This document shows positions 62,451-64,000 of a DNA stretch of 64,000 nucleotides, one piece after another. The stretch comes from Erodium maritimum. Lineage: Eukaryota > Streptophyta > Magnoliopsida > Geraniales > Geraniaceae. Position numbers and translations under genes: made by a program. The first letter of the stretch is position 1, and each line of letters begins with the position of its first letter. The DNA lies in assembly GCA_963921825.1 (NCBI GenBank), contig OY997594.1, forward strand, positions 39,984,557 through 40,048,556. Reading direction: 5' to 3'. The notes below the pieces were generated by a model. The model was not told where the DNA came from and ran no database searches. It saw only the letters and a list, made by a program, of their open reading frames with translations.

Positions 62451-64000
62451 TAGAGGCTCATACGAGTCCCTTGATGGACTTAAAAGCACACTTTATTATT
62501 CCTACTCATTTCTTACACATATAAACTATATGTGTACACAACCAGAGGCCCATATGAGTTCATTGATAAAAAAGAACAATTTGTTACTTCTTTTGATTTC
62601 TTACATACCATAGTATGTCTAGATGAGAGTCTATTTAGTTGCAAGCTCAAACGGTCTCAGATTGGGTTCCCAGTGTTGGTGGGTTTACTTTAATAGGCAT
62701 ATCTATGTGTATACACAACTAGAGGCCATACGAGTCGTTTCAGGAACTAAAAACCACAATTTGTTATTCGTTCTGATTTCTTACATACTATAGTATGTCC
62801 AGATAAAGACTATTTTGGTTTGAAGACCATACGGTCTCGGATTAGGTTCCCAATGTTTGTGGGGCTACTTTAATTGGCATATCTTTGTGTATACACAACA
62901 AGAGGCACATACGAGTCCCTTGATGGACTTAAAAGCACACTTTATTATTCCTACTCATTTCTTACACATATATCTTTGTGTACACAACCAGAGGCCCATA
63001 TGAGTTCATTGAGGGATAAAAATAACAATTTGTTACTTGTTTTAATTTCTTACAAACAATAGTATGTGTAGATGACAGTCTTTTGTTGCAAGCTCAAACG
63101 GTCTCGGATTGGGTTCCCAATGTTGGTGGGTTTTCTTTTGATTTCTTACATACCATAGTATGCCTAGATGAGAGTCTATTTTCTTGCAAGCTCAAACGGT
63201 CTCGGATTGGGTTCCAAATGTTGGTGGGTTTACTGTAATAGGAATATCTATGTGTATACACAATTAGAGGCCATACGAGTCTTTTGAGCAACTAAAAACC
63301 ACAATTTGTTATTCCTACTGATTTCTTACATACTATAGTATGTCTAGATAAAGTCTAGTTTGGTTCGAAATTCATACGGTCTCAGATTGGGTTCCCAATG
63401 TTATTGGGCTACTTTAATAAGCATACCAATGTGTATACACAACTAGAGGCCCATACGAGTCCTTTGAGGGACTTAAAAGCATAATTTATTATTTCTATTG
63501 ATTTCTTACACCTATATCTATGTGTATACACAACTAGAGCCCCATATGAGTTCATTGAGAGATAAAAAGAACAATTTGTTACCTCTTTTGATTTCTTACA
63601 GACAATAGTATGTGTAGATGAGAGTCTTTTGTTGCAAGCTCAAACGTTCTCGGATTGGGTTCCCAATGTTGGTGGGTTTACTCTCATAGGAATATCTATG
63701 TGTATACACAATTAGAGGCCATACGAGTCGTTTGAGGAACTAAAAACCACAATTTGTTATTCCTACTGATTTCTTACATACTATAGTATGTCTAGATAAA
63801 GTCTAGTTTGGTTCGAAATTCATACGGTCTCGGATTGGGTTCCCAATGTTTGTGGGGCTACTTTAATAAGCATACCAATGTGTATACACAACTAGAGGCC
63901 CATATGAGTCCTTTGAGGGACTTAAAAGCATAATTTATTATTTCTATTGATTTCTTACACATATATCTATGTGTATACACAACTAGAGGCCCATATGAGT

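Larger units (their letters stand above)
39087..64000. repeat. Satellite array, segment 5
   Basis: 24.9 kb of uninterrupted satellite in the same orientation as the rest, continuing past the window edge. The 41.9-54.5 kb part is dominated by a subfamily in which the L palindrome is altered (TGTAAACACA and TGTAGACACA). The 58-64 kb part returns to TGTGTATACACA. It includes the large tandem blocks listed separately and deletion units near 43790, 56570 and 56740. Confidence 0.95.

Noticed and set aside
1..64000. Dozens of 60-100-codon frames with a recurring peptide such as GYFNRHIYVYTQLEAHTSPL
   Set aside because: They are translations of the satellite consensus, recur at the repeat period, and start and stop with unit variants. 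No codon structure or gene context.
1..64000. CENP-B box in the satellite
   Set aside because: I did not see the TTCG...A..CGGG pattern in the units I read. The TTCGG stretches lack the rest of the motif.
1..64000. rRNA or other RNA genes
   Set aside because: No recognisable rRNA, snRNA or complete tRNA sequence was found. Non-satellite DNA is fully accounted for by LTR elements.

Overview
The window reads as plant nuclear heterochromatin and holds no intact protein-coding gene. About three quarters of it (roughly 47.7 kb) is one AT-rich tandem satellite, always in the same orientation. The rest is plant-type LTR-retrotransposon DNA: a tRNA-iMet primer-binding site, Ty3/gypsy Tekay/Del-like pol remnants, and LTRs of about 1.0, 2.6 and 3.45 kb. 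I infer an angiosperm centromeric or pericentromeric block, or another large heterochromatic satellite block. The species cannot be named from the sequence.

The satellite has a basic higher-order period of about 451 bp made of five half-units: L1 (91 bp), L2+R2 (180 bp) and L3+R3 (181 bp). A 180/181-bp monomer, the usual size of plant centromeric repeats, therefore alternates with one unpaired 91-bp half-monomer. The L halves carry the perfect palindrome TGTGTATACACA. The L3/R3 junction carries the perfect 16-bp palindrome ACATACTATAGTATGT. Above 451 bp there are younger amplifications: a near-exact 4,062-bp tandem duplication at about 20.4-28.5 kb, three copies of a 3.3/3.75-kb block at about 42.5-52.9 kb, a 2,160-bp duplication at about 58.3-62.4 kb, and smaller ones.

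Layout: 1-1527 satellite; 1528-about 3738 truncated LTR (+); about 3739-7959 satellite; 7960-10595 solo LTR (+) with a 5-bp target duplication; 10596-14123 satellite; 14124-about 15141/15153 solo LTR of a second family, probably copia-like; about 15154-28653 satellite; 28654-39086 tandem Tekay/Del-like retroelement on the minus strand (LTR, deleted internal region, LTR, truncated internal region); 39087-64000 satellite.

The retroelement is non-autonomous. Its internal region keeps a mutated protease, an integrase zinc-binding remnant and an integrase C-terminus/chromodomain remnant. No reverse transcriptase, RNase H or integrase catalytic core is visible. Nothing in the window is expected to make a functional protein. 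Its possible function is structural: centromeric or heterochromatic DNA shaped by unequal exchange, gene conversion and retroelement insertion.
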